Shown: positions 31,236 to 43,190, counted from the first letter of the stretch. The stretch: DNA of 64,000 nt from Hemerocallis citrina (GCA_017893485.1 JACEHZ010000592.1:1-64000); one strand, 5' to 3'. Numbers and translations: made by a program. Notes: generated by a model not told the origin, from the letters alone.

Positions 31236-31351
31236 CTCTTCTGGAAGCAACGGCAACTTGGTTATATGAAAGTCATCATACAACATATAGAATTGGTCTA
31301 TATACTTCTGTTGCATCCTCATACGTGCCCTCAACCACTTCGAATCAACAG
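31236..31351 (-). CDS. GET3B-like ATPase, downstream exon
   Basis: A minus-strand exon between a CTTGCAG acceptor and a GAG|GTAATG donor. It supplies 116 bases, entering in phase 1 from the exon at 31479. It encodes [20 protein letters not shown] and KLPLLPEE, the conserved region before the C-terminal helices of GET3/ASNA1 ATPases. The CXXC zinc motif that cytosolic GET3 carries just before this region is absent (sequence DDEAVDSKWL), as in the organelle-type GET3B/C clade. GET3 delivers tail-anchored membrane proteins; plant B-type proteins act in plastids or mitochondria. The frame is open and undamaged. The next exon, which should encode a segment like VTGVEALKAFS, is not seen to the left. 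Confidence 0.8.
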
Positions 31352-31478
31352 CTGCAAGTTAAAAGAAATTAATTTAGGTCTGGGATAAGAATTATGCACA
31401 TAACTCCAAAGAAAAGGACAAGAGAAGATTTCTTATGAGTGAAACCCTTCTATTTGATACAGAAAGGCAATAATGCAC

Positions 31479-31617
31479 CTTCATCATCGAAAAGTACTTG
31501 GTTAATGATGATATTGTGAGCATCGATCTCAAACTTTGCTAGTTCTTGAACTAGCCTCTCTGTTCCGTAGAGAGAGAGAAATTCTGGAATGCAAACACAG
31601 ACAAAAGTTGTCAAGTC
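31479..31617 (-). CDS. GET3B-like ATPase, middle exon
   Basis: 139 bases on the minus strand, from a GGCAG acceptor to a GAAG|GTGC donor: 46 codons plus one base. It encodes [20 protein letters not shown] and then [18 protein letters not shown], close to the family signature of GET3. Phases match both neighbours: phase 0 with 60854-60964 and phase 1 with 31236-31351. No stop or frame break. The intron before it is about 29.2 kb (31618-60853) and filled with nested transposons. If that intron is still spliced, the gene may be active; if not, this is a recently broken copy. Confidence 0.82.
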
Positions 31618-31866
31618 CTGCCAAGAAAAATGAAGAGTTATATTAACTATTAAGACACATTCATCAATTTTGAATTATGTTTGTTTAAGCGGTTGCATAT
31701 AGAATGTTAAAATGTAAAATGATGGTTGCATACAGAATGTTAAAAATGTAAAATGATGAACAAAACGATTAACATGTTACAACCCTGCTGTAAAAAGATT
31801 TAAACATATATTATCCCAATGTTGAAAAATGTGAAAGCATGTAACGTAGTGTTCCACCTCATCCTG

Positions 31867-32190
31867 GTGCAAAGTGTAAACAGTGTAACGTCAAGCGTGA
31901 GCTACATGAATTTCAATTGTTGAATAAAAAAATATGATATTATCTCTAATAAATTCATTAAACAATAATTCAAAAAACCAGTGCAAAGTGTAAACAGTGT
32001 AAAGGAAAGCGTGAGCTACATGAATTTCAATTGCTGAATTAAAAAATATGATGTTATCTCAAATAAATTCATTAAAGATTTTAAATAAAAAAAAACGGTG
32101 CAAAGTGTAAGTGTGAGCTACATGAATTTCAATTGTTGAATTGAAAAAAATGATGTTATCTCAAATAAATTCATTAAACATTTTATAAAA
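31867..32190. repeat. 115-bp minisatellite, three units
   Basis: Units start at 31867, 31981 and 32098, each beginning GTGCAAAGTGTAA and containing GTGAGCTACATGAATTTC. The third lacks about 18 bases near its start. Just upstream (about 31695-31755) a 33-bp word with GCATAYAGAATGTTAAAA is also duplicated. It lies in the large GET3 intron and is not coding. Confidence 0.8.
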
Positions 32191-33303
32191 AAATAAGCTC
32201 ATAGATTTATTTAGATTTTAATACAACCTATAATTTAAAAAAAAATAATGGTTTCTTTAGAGGATTGCACACAATAATTGTTGATACGAACCATATGCTC
32301 ACAAATTCCATTTCATTACTTGCAAACTAATAGAGTAACAGAGTAAGTTATAGCACAAAATAGCATTAGAAAATAATATGCTATAATGAAATAGCACAAA
32401 GCGATGGTATATTCGAGCTATTTTAAGGTGCATAGAAGTAAATCCTTCACACTTTCTTAAGCTACTCGAGCTATTTAAGCTATGTAACGAGCATTTTTAA
32501 ACACTGTTTTATCCTTTACACATAAGGGAACCCATTTCTTACACAAGATTGACAATATATACTGTTCTCAGTATACAAGGTTGAGCAAATGCACAAACTC
32601 AGATTGAGATAACTCGACAAGTAGACTCATCTTGAGGCTATGTAGATAACAAATTTCAAACTTGGCCTAGTATTCTAGTTGCCTACCTTTGTGCAACCTG
32701 CTGACACACAGGCACGTATCCATGCATACTCACACAGAGAGGAAGCAATATAACTAGACTTTCTATAAATTTTACAAGTTAACACTTAAGCCATGGGACG
32801 TGTCTTAAAATTTGTGAACGAACTAACTTTATAATGCTTAATGCACTTTGAATCTCAACACAGAATTCACAAATACCAAAGCAAACACGGGGGATTAAAA
32901 GTGTTAAAACAGGTTTAAATTTATTGGGAAGTCACTAGATCAACCAATATATGCATATGTCGTACCTCTGTGTGTACGCGCGTCTGCACATGCGCATTTG
33001 ATTTGATTATATATACTAGATATTTAGTATGTGCACTAAACATGTTTTTTCTCTTAATAGTGTTTGTCATTAGGAAACTCATTGATTCCCATATTGCATA
33101 ATGATGATCATTCAAATGTTCCTTATTATTAGTATGACAATAGTGAAAAAAGAAAACACATTAAATACACATGTTAGAGCCAAAAGAGAGTCCAACCAAA
33201 CACACCATTCTCCCATTATATAATTGTACACATAAGCATACAAACATATGTTTCTATATATATATACATGCATTCACAAATATTAAAGGATCAGGTTCAC
33301 AAC
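32191..33303. other. Remaining intron DNA without features
   Basis: AT-rich sequence with no recognised gene, repeat family or RNA. It ends with ACAAC (33299-33303), the left target duplication of Tat copy 2. Confidence 0.5.
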
Positions 33304-33982
33304 TGATATGGGTAAAAATAGAACCAAATTAGGACCGTTCAAATCAGACACGAATCCTAAAGCTCTCAGGGGTAAAACGGTAAATTTCAACAGTTTCGGC
33401 CCGTAGGAGGAAGTTAGGCCTCTTTCGGGCCCAACAACTCAAAATAGGTCTACCATACTAGGTTTCCATTGCAGCCCAACCCAAAGTTGTCAGTTTAAAT
33501 TATCTATCTCTAGAGAGCAACTACTTCTTTCTCTCCATACATAAGAGAGGTTTTAAAAACTCTATATCTTTATCAAGAAAAGAGTCCTTACACGATTTCT
33601 TTACATGGAAGAATATAACAAACATTATCACTCCACCTATCTTGAAACTGCCCCCCCCCCCCCCCCCCCCCCTATTAATACCTCTCGACCTCTTCAGAAA
33701 CGAGGTAATCACAATTTTCGCTCACAAAACTCTTCATATATTCGGAGTTTTCTGACTTAGACATCGGAGGGACCAACCCCGATGTTTCAGGTTGTTTTGC
33801 AGGTCAATTGGGCGATCACAACTATTTATATCATATCCAACTGTCCACTACAGTCAGGTTTTAATGTCCAGCACAATTTACGGCGATCAATGCTCGCGAA
33901 AAGTAAATGTTAGGTCTTTTATTGTTTTTCATAAAAAGAACTCGCAATATCTATTTGCTTCCACAAAAAATTAGCAGCAACA
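33304..33982 (+). repeat. 5' LTR of Tat copy 2
   Basis: About 679 bp, TGATATGGG to AGCAACA. It aligns by eye with 57544-58245. Where the 3' LTR has a short C-rich stretch and TATAAATA, this copy has a run of 22 C (33651-33672) followed by TATTAATA, so its promoter is probably damaged. Confidence 0.88.
33651..33672. repeat. Run of 22 C
   Basis: A homopolymer expansion relative to the other LTR copies, just upstream of the former TATA box. Confidence 0.9.
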
Positions 33983-34000
33983 GATTGACACCGTCTGTAA
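33983..34000 (+). other. Decayed primer-binding site of Tat copy 2
   Basis: GATTGACACCGTCTGTAA compared with GATTGGCGCCGTCTGTGG in copy 1: four G-to-A changes, two of them in the core. Confidence 0.7.
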
Positions 34001-34071
34001 AAAACATAAAATATCTCCGACCAAACTTTGCCGGTAAATAACTGATTTTTCCAGCCACTCCTCCGATGAGG

Positions 34072-34990
34072 ATGAATGGAGCGGCCACCAGCCGCTCAGC
34101 CAACAATCTTCCTCCACCCCTTCAAGCGGGGAAACAACCCCCTCAAACAGGGCAACAACCTCCTTAGTGGCAACCTCCACCCATTCCTCAACAAGTTAAT
34201 CACTCGACGTCGCAACCCCCTCTCATCGAGGATGCATCAACAGGCTCTAAACCGCATTGTTATGCATGCCACTCCGGGCAGGTCTCGCCCTAAACGATCG
34301 AGGGGTCACAAACCCTCGGTCCATACAGCCAATGACTCCACGATTCCTCTCGTGCAGGGCCGGCCCTGAGTTCCGGGGGGCCCTAGGCGAACTTCCGAAA
34401 TGGGGCCCCCCCTGTCCCATATAAAAATAAAAATAAAAATTACGCACAAAACGCGTGCCTATATTTACAAGGGAAGTTTGAAATCGGGGGCCCCAAAAAT
34501 GGCGAATTCCGCGGGGGCCCGAGGCGGCCGCCTTGCCCACCTACATATCAGGGCCGGCCCTGCTCTCGTGGTACCCTTGATACTGCGGCTGCCAAACCTT
34601 TGTACACTTATTGACAACATGCTGCAGGGGAAAGATCTCCACTGTCACCTCGAAGAGAGGCGTGCCCAAGGCCAAGGCTCCCGCTCAGAGCACTATGGAA
34701 GCAGGAGGAGCCCCTCCCCCCTCGGTCACGCCACAAGAGGTCACATTCTCCTCTTGATCGATGGGGCAAAAAAGCCCTCCTCCCTGCCATAGGCACACTC
34801 CCGAAAACCTTAAGGAAGAAGAGGCCCCCATCAGAAGGGCCGAATTTTGTGAACTCAGAGACGAAATCTGCCAACCCTGCAAGTCGCCACAAGGAGGGGC
34901 CAATAAACGAGTCGTCTATTAACTGTGCATGAAGAACAATCCTATGGCTCTACAAGATCTGAGCCAAGGGAAGACTCTATTCTCTGCCGA
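34072..34990 (+). pseudogene. Gag N-terminal remnant of Tat copy 2
   Basis: It starts with ATG at 34072 (MNGAATSRSANNLPPP, a Pro/Gln-rich leader like that of copy 1) and soon meets an in-frame TAG. The remnant is interrupted by a 208-bp hAT MITE (34355-34562) and continues to about 35027, where it joins the truncated LTR of the minus-strand chromovirus. It shows no intact frame. Confidence 0.5.
34355..34562. mobile_element. hAT-type MITE with palindromic ends
   Basis: 208 bp flanked by the exact 8-bp duplication CTCTCGTG (34347-34354 and 34563-34570). The terminal inverted repeat CAGGGCCGGCCCTGA is perfect over 15 bp, and its first 14 bases are a palindrome. The interior is GC-rich with GGGGGGCC and GGGGCCCC words. 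No ORF. Confidence 0.9.
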
Positions 34991-35027
34991 CACCAAGCAA
35001 TGGAGGACCACCTTGCAAGAATCGATG

Positions 35028-35715
35028 GGCGGTGGGGGCAGACGGTGAGAGGGCAGGTGCAGGGGAGGTTCGGGGAAGGGTCGACGAAGGAGAAGGCGAA
35101 GAGGGAAGGGGGTGGCAGGCGTAGGTTGCAGGTGGTGGTTGTGGGTGTGGTGGTCACTATCGGGAAGCGACGATGACGAGGAGGGAAGGAGATGAGGTCG
35201 GGGTTTGGAGGCAGTGTCGAGGAGTTCGGTCGCGGTGCATGGGACAGGGCTTCGATCGGGGTAGGGGGCGAGGAGATGGCGGCGAGCGGAGAAGACGACG
35301 GGGAGACGGCGAGGGTGTTGGTCGGTCGTGGTGGTAGAAGGTCGGGAGATAGGGAGAAGATGAAGAGGAAGAAGATGGGATTTAGGGTTATAAGTGATTT
35401 GGAGATTAGGGTTTGGAATGTTTAATTAGGAAATTTGGGGGTAGTTTTAGAGTTTATCACAAACCTTAAAATTATATCTCAATTGTCTCACACAAAAAGA
35501 GAGATGAAGAGCTATTACTCAACACAATAAATTCTTTTAATCAAGATTAGCATATTTTCTCATTATTTTCAAGGCCTATATATAGGCTCAAAATGAATCC
35601 AAACAAATCTAAAACAAATCTAAAACTAATCTCTCAAATCAAAAACAAATCTCTCAAATTAACTACATATGGCTAAATTTTGAAATAAAATAAAACAGCT
35701 TTAATGTCCTTATCA
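35028..35715 (-). repeat. Truncated 3' LTR of the minus-strand chromovirus
   Basis: Homologous to 41537-42213 of the other LTR, including the 14-bp palindrome GCCTATATATAGGC (35574-35587) that contains its TATA box. The G/R-rich frames across 35028-35390 come from biased composition and are not called. Confidence 0.8.
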
Positions 35716-35719
35716 TTCT

Positions 35720-36276
35720 CTCCGGGTGGGAGAGGACTCGACCCAGTCGAGTCAAAACCAGTGATCCTGTCATGGTGCTCCAAAAGATCTGGATTCAAGG
35801 GCGGGAGCTCCTCATGATCACTCCAAGTGTCATCCGACTTCGGCTTGTTCTTCCACCTTACCAATCACTCTAGTAGAGATTATCTAATCATCTAAAATAT
35901 TATCCAATTTGTCTGTCGGTGGATAAGTAGTATCAGGTAAAGAAAAAAATGTGAAAATCATACCATTAGGTTGCAGGGTATGCTCATCTATAAGAGAATT
36001 TCTAGGGTTAAATTTTGGGCCTTCATAGAGTACTAAAGTTTTACTCATGCCAAAACTTTCAGTAGACATTATCATTGATTTTATGCAGAATTTTAAATAG
36101 GCATGCAGCATGTATGTTCAATTTCTCAATGGATCCAGCTGGAAACCGTTCCGGACGAATCCGAACCATCACTTTGTCACCAACATCAAAAGTTATTAAT
36201 TTTCCTCGAGTATTTGCTATTAACTTATAGTTAAAATTATTCGCATTAATTTTCTTGAAAATTTCTCTATGCAAAT
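35720..36276 (-). pseudogene. Integrase C-terminus and chromodomain-like tail
   Basis: 36276-36059 encodes HREIFKKINANNFNYK, then FDVGDKVMVRIRPERFPAGS, the typical segment after the integrase core of plant gypsy elements. 35864-35720 encodes MVRWKNKPKSDDTWSDHEEL, a chromodomain-type end. The stretch between carries several stops. The frame upstream resumes at 39566-39691 beyond the inserted solo LTR. Confidence 0.7.
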
Positions 36277-39200
36277 TGTAATGCCGCTAATTTTCTTGCA
36301 ATAAATATACATATACATTGTTATATATATATATATGTATATATGTATGTATATATATGTGCATTGACATTATTATTTTTTCATACACTACACTATTATT
36401 TTTTTATGTTAGTATGGTTAGTTTATTTTAAAAATCTAATATGTTTTCTTTTAAAAGCCCAACTTGTTTTCTTCTAAAAAGCCCAACACTTTCTTTTTAA
36501 GCCCAATCCAATAGTATTTAGGGCTTAAGTGCAATTACATAAAGTATAAGGAGTTATGTGCAAAAAGTAGGGACACCTAAGCTTCTACACTTCTCCACAC
36601 ACCTCTCCTTCTCTCTTTTTCTTTCTTTCTATAGGCAGCCAGCAGCAGACAGCAACAACTGGCAGCATCTTACCCCCTTTTTCTCTATATATACATGCTA
36701 CTACTACTACTACTGTATTACTACTACTACTTACTACCCCTACACCTCTCCCCCTCTCTTTCCCTTTACTGCCGACAGCAGCTGCAGCCATTCCCTTTCC
36801 CCTTTTCTCTATTTAATTACCTCCTTCAACTTCTCTACTACTACTACTCACTATTACTACTACTTACTACTCCACTTCCCTTCTCTTTTTTCCTTCTTTG
36901 CTGCCAGCAGCAACAAACAGCAGCAGCTTTCTTTTCTTCTCTCTTTTTCTATATATTTACTACTACTTGCTACTACTTCAACTACTACTACTTACTACTA
37001 CTTAACTACTTCCAACAACTACTACTACTTTACTACTTCTTCAACAACTACCACTTCTACTACTATCATGTCTACTACTTAGCTACTACTACTACTATAC
37101 TACTATTGAAACAAAAAGACAAGGAAGACTAAAGGTGCAAGGAGGAGAAGTAGCAACTTCAAGCTTGCAAGCAATCAAAGTGGGTATTCTTCATACCTCT
37201 TGTGTTATTATTATTTTTTGTTTGTTATTTGTTTGTTATTTATATTTAAATAATTGTGTAATAGTTTATTGACATGATTGTGTAGTAATTTATTTGTAGC
37301 AAAAGAAAAATTGTTGTTAATAGATTGTTTTGATAGATGGTAGCATTGTACTAATAATGTTAGTAAGCTTTGTTGAAATGTTAGTAAGTTAGTAAGTTAA
37401 TATGTTAGTAGAGTAGTAAATTAGTAGAATAGAATGCTAGAACGTCTTGTTAGTGAGAAGTTAGGAAGTTGGAAATATAGACTTGATCTGGTTATGCTAG
37501 TAAGCAATTGAAGAAGTTAGTTAGCATCTAGTCCTAATAACAAAAATGCAAGTTCGAGATTAGTAGGTGGAAGGACGGTTGAATCAAGAATGCGATTAAC
37601 TGGTGAAGTTAGTATAGTAATGGTAGTTAGATAGAAAAATCACTTGTAGTTGCATGCTTAGCTAATTAGAATCTCATGATAAAGTTAAGTAGATTATAGT
37701 AAAGAACTATTGGTGGTATAGAAGAGATTGTAGGAATGAATACGATGACTGATGGAATATTATATGCATGTGTATGCAGGTATGCATACTTGAACATTTA
37801 CATATGGTAGTGTGGTGCACATTGAGTGCGCTAGTTTGGTGCCTGTGTGGGTCAGCTCTTAGCATGATTTAAAAGCTAAGTTGAACCCAAACTAATTAAA
37901 ATGAGACCTGTTGAGATTCAACTAGGTTGGATTCACTTTGAACCTAGTTAATGGTATTTTATTGTGATATTTCATTGTAAATGTGAACAAAGGAGAATGG
38001 AAGTGTATATGTACATTATATAGAATGACATGAACGTTGTTGTATGCTAGTGAGAAAAGATTACTCCTCAAATGCTTAAATTGATGTGATTTCATGAAAC
38101 TACACACTCATAGTAATATGCTTAGTGATTGTAGTTGCATGCTTAGCTAATTAGAAGTTCATGACATGTAAGGTAGATTGTAGTAAAGGAAAAGATTGTA
38201 GGCATTGAAGACTTTAGTAATACAAATGGTGGTAGTATGCATAAGTGTATGTATATGGTGGTATTTGGTGCCTTAAGTGCACTAATATTGATACGCATAT
38301 GGTGATATTTAGTGCACCAAGTGCCCTTTATCCTACATATAAGTAACTGCATTTAAGTGCATTAGTTTTATGACAAGTAGCTAAACCAACTACTCTTAGT
38401 TTAATCCATACTCGAGTTAGATAATTAACTTTGGATCTAGGTTTAAATCACCTAGTAACCAACTATCATTGAATAAGAAACTAAGTAGTATTTATTAAGA
38501 GTAAAGATAAATAAAATAGGAAGGAAAGGACAACAATGATGATGAAATCTCGTGACCAATAAAATAAGGACAGGCACTAGTTGGGAGTGTACTCACCTGT
38601 CAAGGGGACACCTGCGGCGTCGTCTCGTCTGGGACACGTGCGACGTGGTCTTGACTGTTGACTCCTGAGATTTAGTGATAGAGATGTCGAAATCTAGGAG
38701 AATGGACCCTTATGAGTACGTTATGTTCTAAGTTATCCATATGAACAAAGAGCTAGAGTGTAACTCTCAGTCTCTGGCGGAGTAGGGAAAGGCCCTGCCG
38801 ATTCGCCATATGTTCGGATAACTTATGGTAGAGTCCGGGTGTGGAGAAGGACCACCGATTCCGACAGGATTGCAGCGGAGCTGAATGATCACCAGCCTGT
38901 CGGGAGTGGAGAGAGACCACCGGCCGGCAGAGTGGAGAGAGACCACCGATTCCGATAGATCGGGGTGATCACCGACTTTCGGGAGTGGAGAAAGACCACC
39001 GATCTGATGCAGTAGACGGAATAGACTATACTTACTGCAGCTCTACCAGTCACTAAATAAATGTCAGGAACAGGAAGGAGTACAAGAGTAGGATGCATGG
39101 CGAGGGATTGAACTCTATCATCTGGAGAATACAAACTCGATTTGGAACGTATGTAGTATGGGATGCATACGTTTTCAAATCAAGTTTGCATTAGATTAAG

Positions 39201-39565
39201 AGCATGGTGTACATATGAATTGTGCATTAGAATCTAGATCATGACATACACCAACACTTGTGATTTGACTTTCACATTTTTCTTCTACATCAAATATTGA
39301 TTGTTGAGAATTTTGGAGATTGTGGTTTTCATCCGCATTGCGTTAGTTGTATTCAACTGACGTGCCCACAGTTTGCTAATTGCAGGATCGCTGATTGTGG
39401 AGCAGGGGACTCGAGCTGCGGAAGGTATTCGAGTGTAGGATATAGCTGCCTTGTGCAATGTAAGTTTCTAATTTCCTGTAAATTTTTCTGTGTTGTGTAC
39501 TCATTGAAGTAAAGATTCTGGGTAAGTGTCACGAGCTCCCAGTGTGTGGAACTTGGGGCGCTACA
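36277..39565 (+). mobile_element. Solo LTR of a Tekay/Del-like element
   Basis: 3289 bp from TGTAATGCCGC to GGGGCGCTACA, with the target duplication CAAAT on both sides (36272-36276 and 39566-39570). No internal region or second LTR, so it arose by LTR-LTR recombination. It contains a (CTA)n-rich leader (36698-37105), repeated GTGGAGARAGACCACC words (about 38840-39000), and at 39152-39170 a 19-base word identical to one in the young LTR at 3206-3224. It interrupts an integrase remnant. Confidence 0.88.
36698..37105. repeat. Imperfect (CTA)n/(CTT)n microsatellite region
   Basis: Long stretches of CTACTACTAC and related triplets interspersed with CTTCTCTT. Tyr/Thr/Leu-rich frames across it are low complexity and not called. 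Confidence 0.8.
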
Positions 39566-39822
39566 CAAATCATGAATGCAAGGTGCAAATATGGATGCAG
39601 ACTCTAAGATGCTATGATGTTCTAACACATGGATAAAATCTATAGGCTGCCAAGTGACTTGGGAAGGAATGAGTGACTCAGGTACATTCAATGGAGGTGA
39701 TTGGATCGACCGAATACAGTGGAGAGGTTGGTCATCCTCTTCTTCATCGAAATTATCACTTACATGAGGTTCATAGGTAAACTCATTGTCGGAATCATCA
39801 GCGATGACAGCGGTACTCTCTA
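39566..39822 (-). pseudogene. Junction of gag end and integrase remnant
   Basis: Minus-strand 39691-39566 reads toward CIHDL, the part of integrase that continues at 36276 beyond the solo LTR. It lies only tens of bases after an acidic gag C-terminus (about 39820-39700), which marks the deletion that removed most of pol. Confidence 0.55.
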
Positions 39823-40900
39823 CTATATTGATCCTACTGGGGCAGGAACAGTTGCCAGCAACATAGTCGTATCCCTTGCATTTATAGCACTAGTGAGGTG
39901 ATCAATCTCAGAATAGTCTCTTTTAGTGTTCTTACCTGTCTTGTCATTTCTAAGTGAATAGAGATTTGAAGTAAGCTTGCTTGGGTAAGACTTGTTGGGG
40001 TTCTGAGAAAATGAGGGTTCAGGTCCAGAGGGCTCAGTAGAGATCATTCTAGAGGAATGATCTCTCGAATCACTGGACTTGTAGGAGAAACTTGCTGTAA
40101 GGAAATCCATATCGAGGACAAAATGGCATAAGCTGTTGCCAATGAATCTACATTTCTATGAATTAGCTCGTTCCTAAGATTGGCTCGTAATCCAGCTCTG
40201 AACCTAGAGAGAGTTTGTTCTTCGCTCTCTTTACCTAAGGCATTGCACCGAATAAGGAAGTTGTCAAACTTATCAACATACTCTTGGGTGATTTTGCTTC
40301 CTTAATAGAGTTGGTTCCACGAATCTAGCAATTGGGTGTGTAGCGATAACGACACATATCTCTCAGTGAGCTTCTCTTTCATGGCTTCCCAAGTGGCTAT
40401 GGGTGCCAGGCCTCGGCCTCTACGGGCGTGTTCAAGATTGGTCCAATGTTGTTGAGCTTTACCAGTCAATTTCATTGTGACAAATTTAACCTTTAGGGCT
40501 TCGCTCATGTCAAAGCACACGAAGTAGTAGTCCATGGCACAGATCTAATCGAGATAAGTTTGGGATTCCATACGGCCTTCAAAGTAGAAAACGTCAACCT
40601 TGACGTTCTTCTTGTATTGTTCGTCAGGGTCACGATCTTGACGTCGATCGTCACGATCATTCCCTTAAGGGATCTAACAATGAAGCTCAGGGGCAACATT
40701 TTGATTCAATTCTACTTTCTCAAGAAACTGATTGATATTGCCAAGAGTTGCTTGAACGACAGCGAGGGTAGTGGAAATATCATAATTGTCCATCTCAGTT
40801 CGAGGAAGGGCTCGCAAAAGTCTAGGGTTCCTAATTGGGTGGTTTGGGAGGAACAATAAAGGCTCTTCAGGATTGGTGATGGTGTTGCGAAGACGCATTC
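39823..40900 (-). pseudogene. Gag of the minus-strand chromovirus, broken
   Basis: Three minus-strand pieces in different frames: 40898-40674 (N-terminal, with MDNYDISTTLAVVQATLG), 40535-40302 (gag core with KVKFVTMKLTGKAQQHW and TWEAMKEKLTERYV) and 40110-39823 (Ser-rich, leading into a damaged zinc knuckle near 39860-39900). The core pattern is the retrotransposon gag family. Confidence 0.7.
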
Positions 40901-41088
40901 ACCAACGGTGGAAAACTAGGAGTCGTGTGTTTGCTGAAATTTGGGAAAACATGTCCTAAATGCACCTATATTCTTTTGTATTTTTTATTCTGAAATGATC
41001 TAAAAGAAAAATAAAGACTCCTTTTTATCCTAAATGAATGCAAAAATTATGACTAAATGATGAAAGAACTAGGGTTTTAACAACCTTC

Positions 41089-41100
41089 GCTCTGATACCA
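41089..41100 (-). other. Primer-binding site, initiator-Met type
   Basis: TGGTATCAGAGC on the minus strand, three bases from the LTR end at 41104. Confidence 0.85.
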
Positions 41101-41103
41101 AAA

Positions 41104-42213
41104 TGTTGTAAACTTAACCCTAAATAGAGAATTTCCAAGAATATTAAAAGATTAAGTTTACCAATACGTAATGCTGATTAAGTTAGAAATTATAGCTATT
41201 ATTTGGTTTGATGGATTTTCAAGATATGAAATAGTTTAACAAGCCCAATTAAAGATTCAATCCTATCAATCAACAATAATATTTAATAGTTCTTAGCATG
41301 TAAGATATTCAAAAAAGATTCATACCCTAATTAGCAAGTAGAAACGCTCACTCTCAATATTTGTGGACGACAATTAAATCAAATAATATGATAGAGATGA
41401 TCAAACAGTAATACAAATATTTGAGAAGTGGAAAGAGTTTACCGGGTTGCAGATGGTGTGTAGTCGTGGGGGAAGGAAGAAGGCCGGAGTGGCGGCCGGG
41501 GAGCCGTCGGCAAGACAGCGAGGAGAAGGCGGCGACGTGCGGTGGGGGCAGACGGCGAGAGGGTGGCTGCAGGGGAGGAACGGGGAAGGGTCGACGAAGG
41601 AGAAGGCAAAGAGGGAAGGGGGTGGCAGGTGTAGGTTGCGGGTGGTGGTTGTGGGTGTGGTGGTCGCGGTCGGGAAGCGACAATGATGAGGGAATGAGAT
41701 GAGGTCGGGGTTTGGAGGCAGTGTCAAGGAGTTGGGTCGCGGTGCAGGGGAGCAGGGCTTCGGTCGGGGTAGGGGGCGAGGAGATGGCGGGGAGCGGGGA
41801 AGACGACGGGGAGACGGAGAGGGTGCTGGTCAGTCGTGGTGGTCGACGGTCGGGACAAAGGGAGAAGATGAAGAAGAAGAAGATGGGATTTAGGGTTATA
41901 AGTGATTTAAGGAATAAGGTTTGGAATTTTTAATTTGGAGATTTGGGAGGTAGTTTTAAAGTTTATCACAAACCCTAAAATTGCATCTCAATTATCTCAC
42001 ACAAAAGGAGGGATGAAGAGCAATAACTCAACACAATAATTTTTTAAAAATCAAGATTATCACATTTTCTCATTATTTTCAAGGCCTATATATAGGCTCA
42101 AAAAAAATCCAAACAAATCTAAAACAAATCTCTTAAATAAAAAAAAATCTCTCAAATAAACTACATATGGCTAAATCTAAAAATAAAACAAAACAAATTT
42201 GATGTCCTCATCA
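41104..42213 (-). repeat. 5' LTR of the minus-strand chromovirus
   Basis: 1110 bp; read on the minus strand it runs from TGATGAGGACATC to TTTACAACA. TATA region GCCTATATATAGGC at 42084-42097. It is related to the solo LTR at 58751-59958. Confidence 0.82.
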
Positions 42214-43190
42214 ATGAACCAGGCAAAAAAGAACAAAAGGGATCATAACCGATGTTGTCGATTCCACCGGGATCATGACCATGACACAGAGGAGTTCTAG
42301 GACCTCAAACAAGAGATCGAAGCCCTTATCCGTCACGGTTACATCTCCAAACACACTCAGAGAGACAGGGTCGAACCTCCCCTAGTCCAGGAGGCTAACA
42401 CATAGAGAAAGATCGCGAGACCCAAGACTTGGGGGAAATGGTGGTGCTCCACTCCATCCACAGAGGACCCAAGGGGGAAGAATCAAACGTCTCCCGTAAG
42501 GCGTTCGTCAGAGTAGTAAACTCAGTGCACAACATCCCCCAATTAAAGGTTTGGGAGTTCTAGTGATTTTCTTAGATTACGATGTAGAAGGTGTCTGAAC
42601 ACATCAATGCGACGCACTAGTTATCAGCCTTGTCATGACAAATCACGAGGTGCGCCGCATCCTGATGGACAACGGTAGCTCGGTGAACATCCTTTTCCTG
42701 GATGCATTCGATGGTCCCAAGCTCTCCTGAGACCGCTTCAAGCCAGCAAGATACACTCTCCATGGATTCTCTGGGGTTCCCGTCCAAATAGAGTAAATAG
42801 TCACCCTAGATACAATTGCGGGGAAAGCCTCAACTTCCCGAACATAGGTCATAGACGTCATGGTCATCAATATGAACGCCGCTTATAATGCCATTCTTGA
42901 CCGCTCCGGCCTAGCAATTCTTCACGCCGTACCTTCAGTCTTCCATATGAAGATGGAGTTCCCAACAACATCCGGGGAAAGTAAGGGGAAGCCAAGAAGC
43001 CGCCCGAGCATGTTACATAGCTACAGTGGGAGGCTCGGTCATCCCACTTGAAGTGTTAGAGCTCCCCCAAAGGAATGGACAAGTCATTTCCAAGTCGGCT
43101 GATAAGTTAAAGGAAGTTCCCTTCTCCCTTGAAGACATGTCCAAGTGCTTTTGAGTTAGCTAAAGCTCTTCCCACAAAGCCAGAGAATAA
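42214..43190 (+). pseudogene. Gag end and protease remnant of Tat copy 2
   Basis: Near 42240-42350 the codons resemble the Tat zinc-finger-like HRDH-DHDT pattern followed by EIEALIRHGY. Near 42650-42720 there is a protease motif with the catalytic Asp present (MDNGSSVNILFLDAF, Asp codon at 42668-42670), and at about 42860 VINMNAAYNAILDRSGLA. Numerous stops and shifts. The sequence stops being pol-like after about 43190; reverse transcriptase and integrase are deleted. Confidence 0.65.

Larger units (their letters stand above)
35028..42213 (-). mobile_element. Pol-deleted chromovirus-like element, minus strand
   Basis: The 5' LTR is at 41104-42213 and the 3' LTR at 35028-35715, truncated by about 420 bp at its outer end. 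An initiator-Met primer site (41089-41100) follows the 5' LTR. Gag remnants (40900-39720) run directly into the C-terminal part of integrase (39691-39566 and 36276-36059), so protease, reverse transcriptase, RNase H and the integrase core are missing. A chromodomain-like tail (MVRWKNKPKSDDTW) ends near 35720. A 3.3-kb solo LTR is inserted in the integrase part. The outer target duplication cannot be read because the left LTR is truncated. Confidence 0.8.

Noticed and set aside
35028..35390. Gly/Arg-rich ORFs in the truncated LTR and its partner (41421-41933)
   Set aside because: Biased GC-rich LTR composition; frames differ between the two copies and none shows a domain.
36558..37132. 145-174-codon Tyr/Thr-rich ORFs
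   Set aside because: They follow a (CTA)n/(CTT)n microsatellite inside a solo LTR; low complexity.
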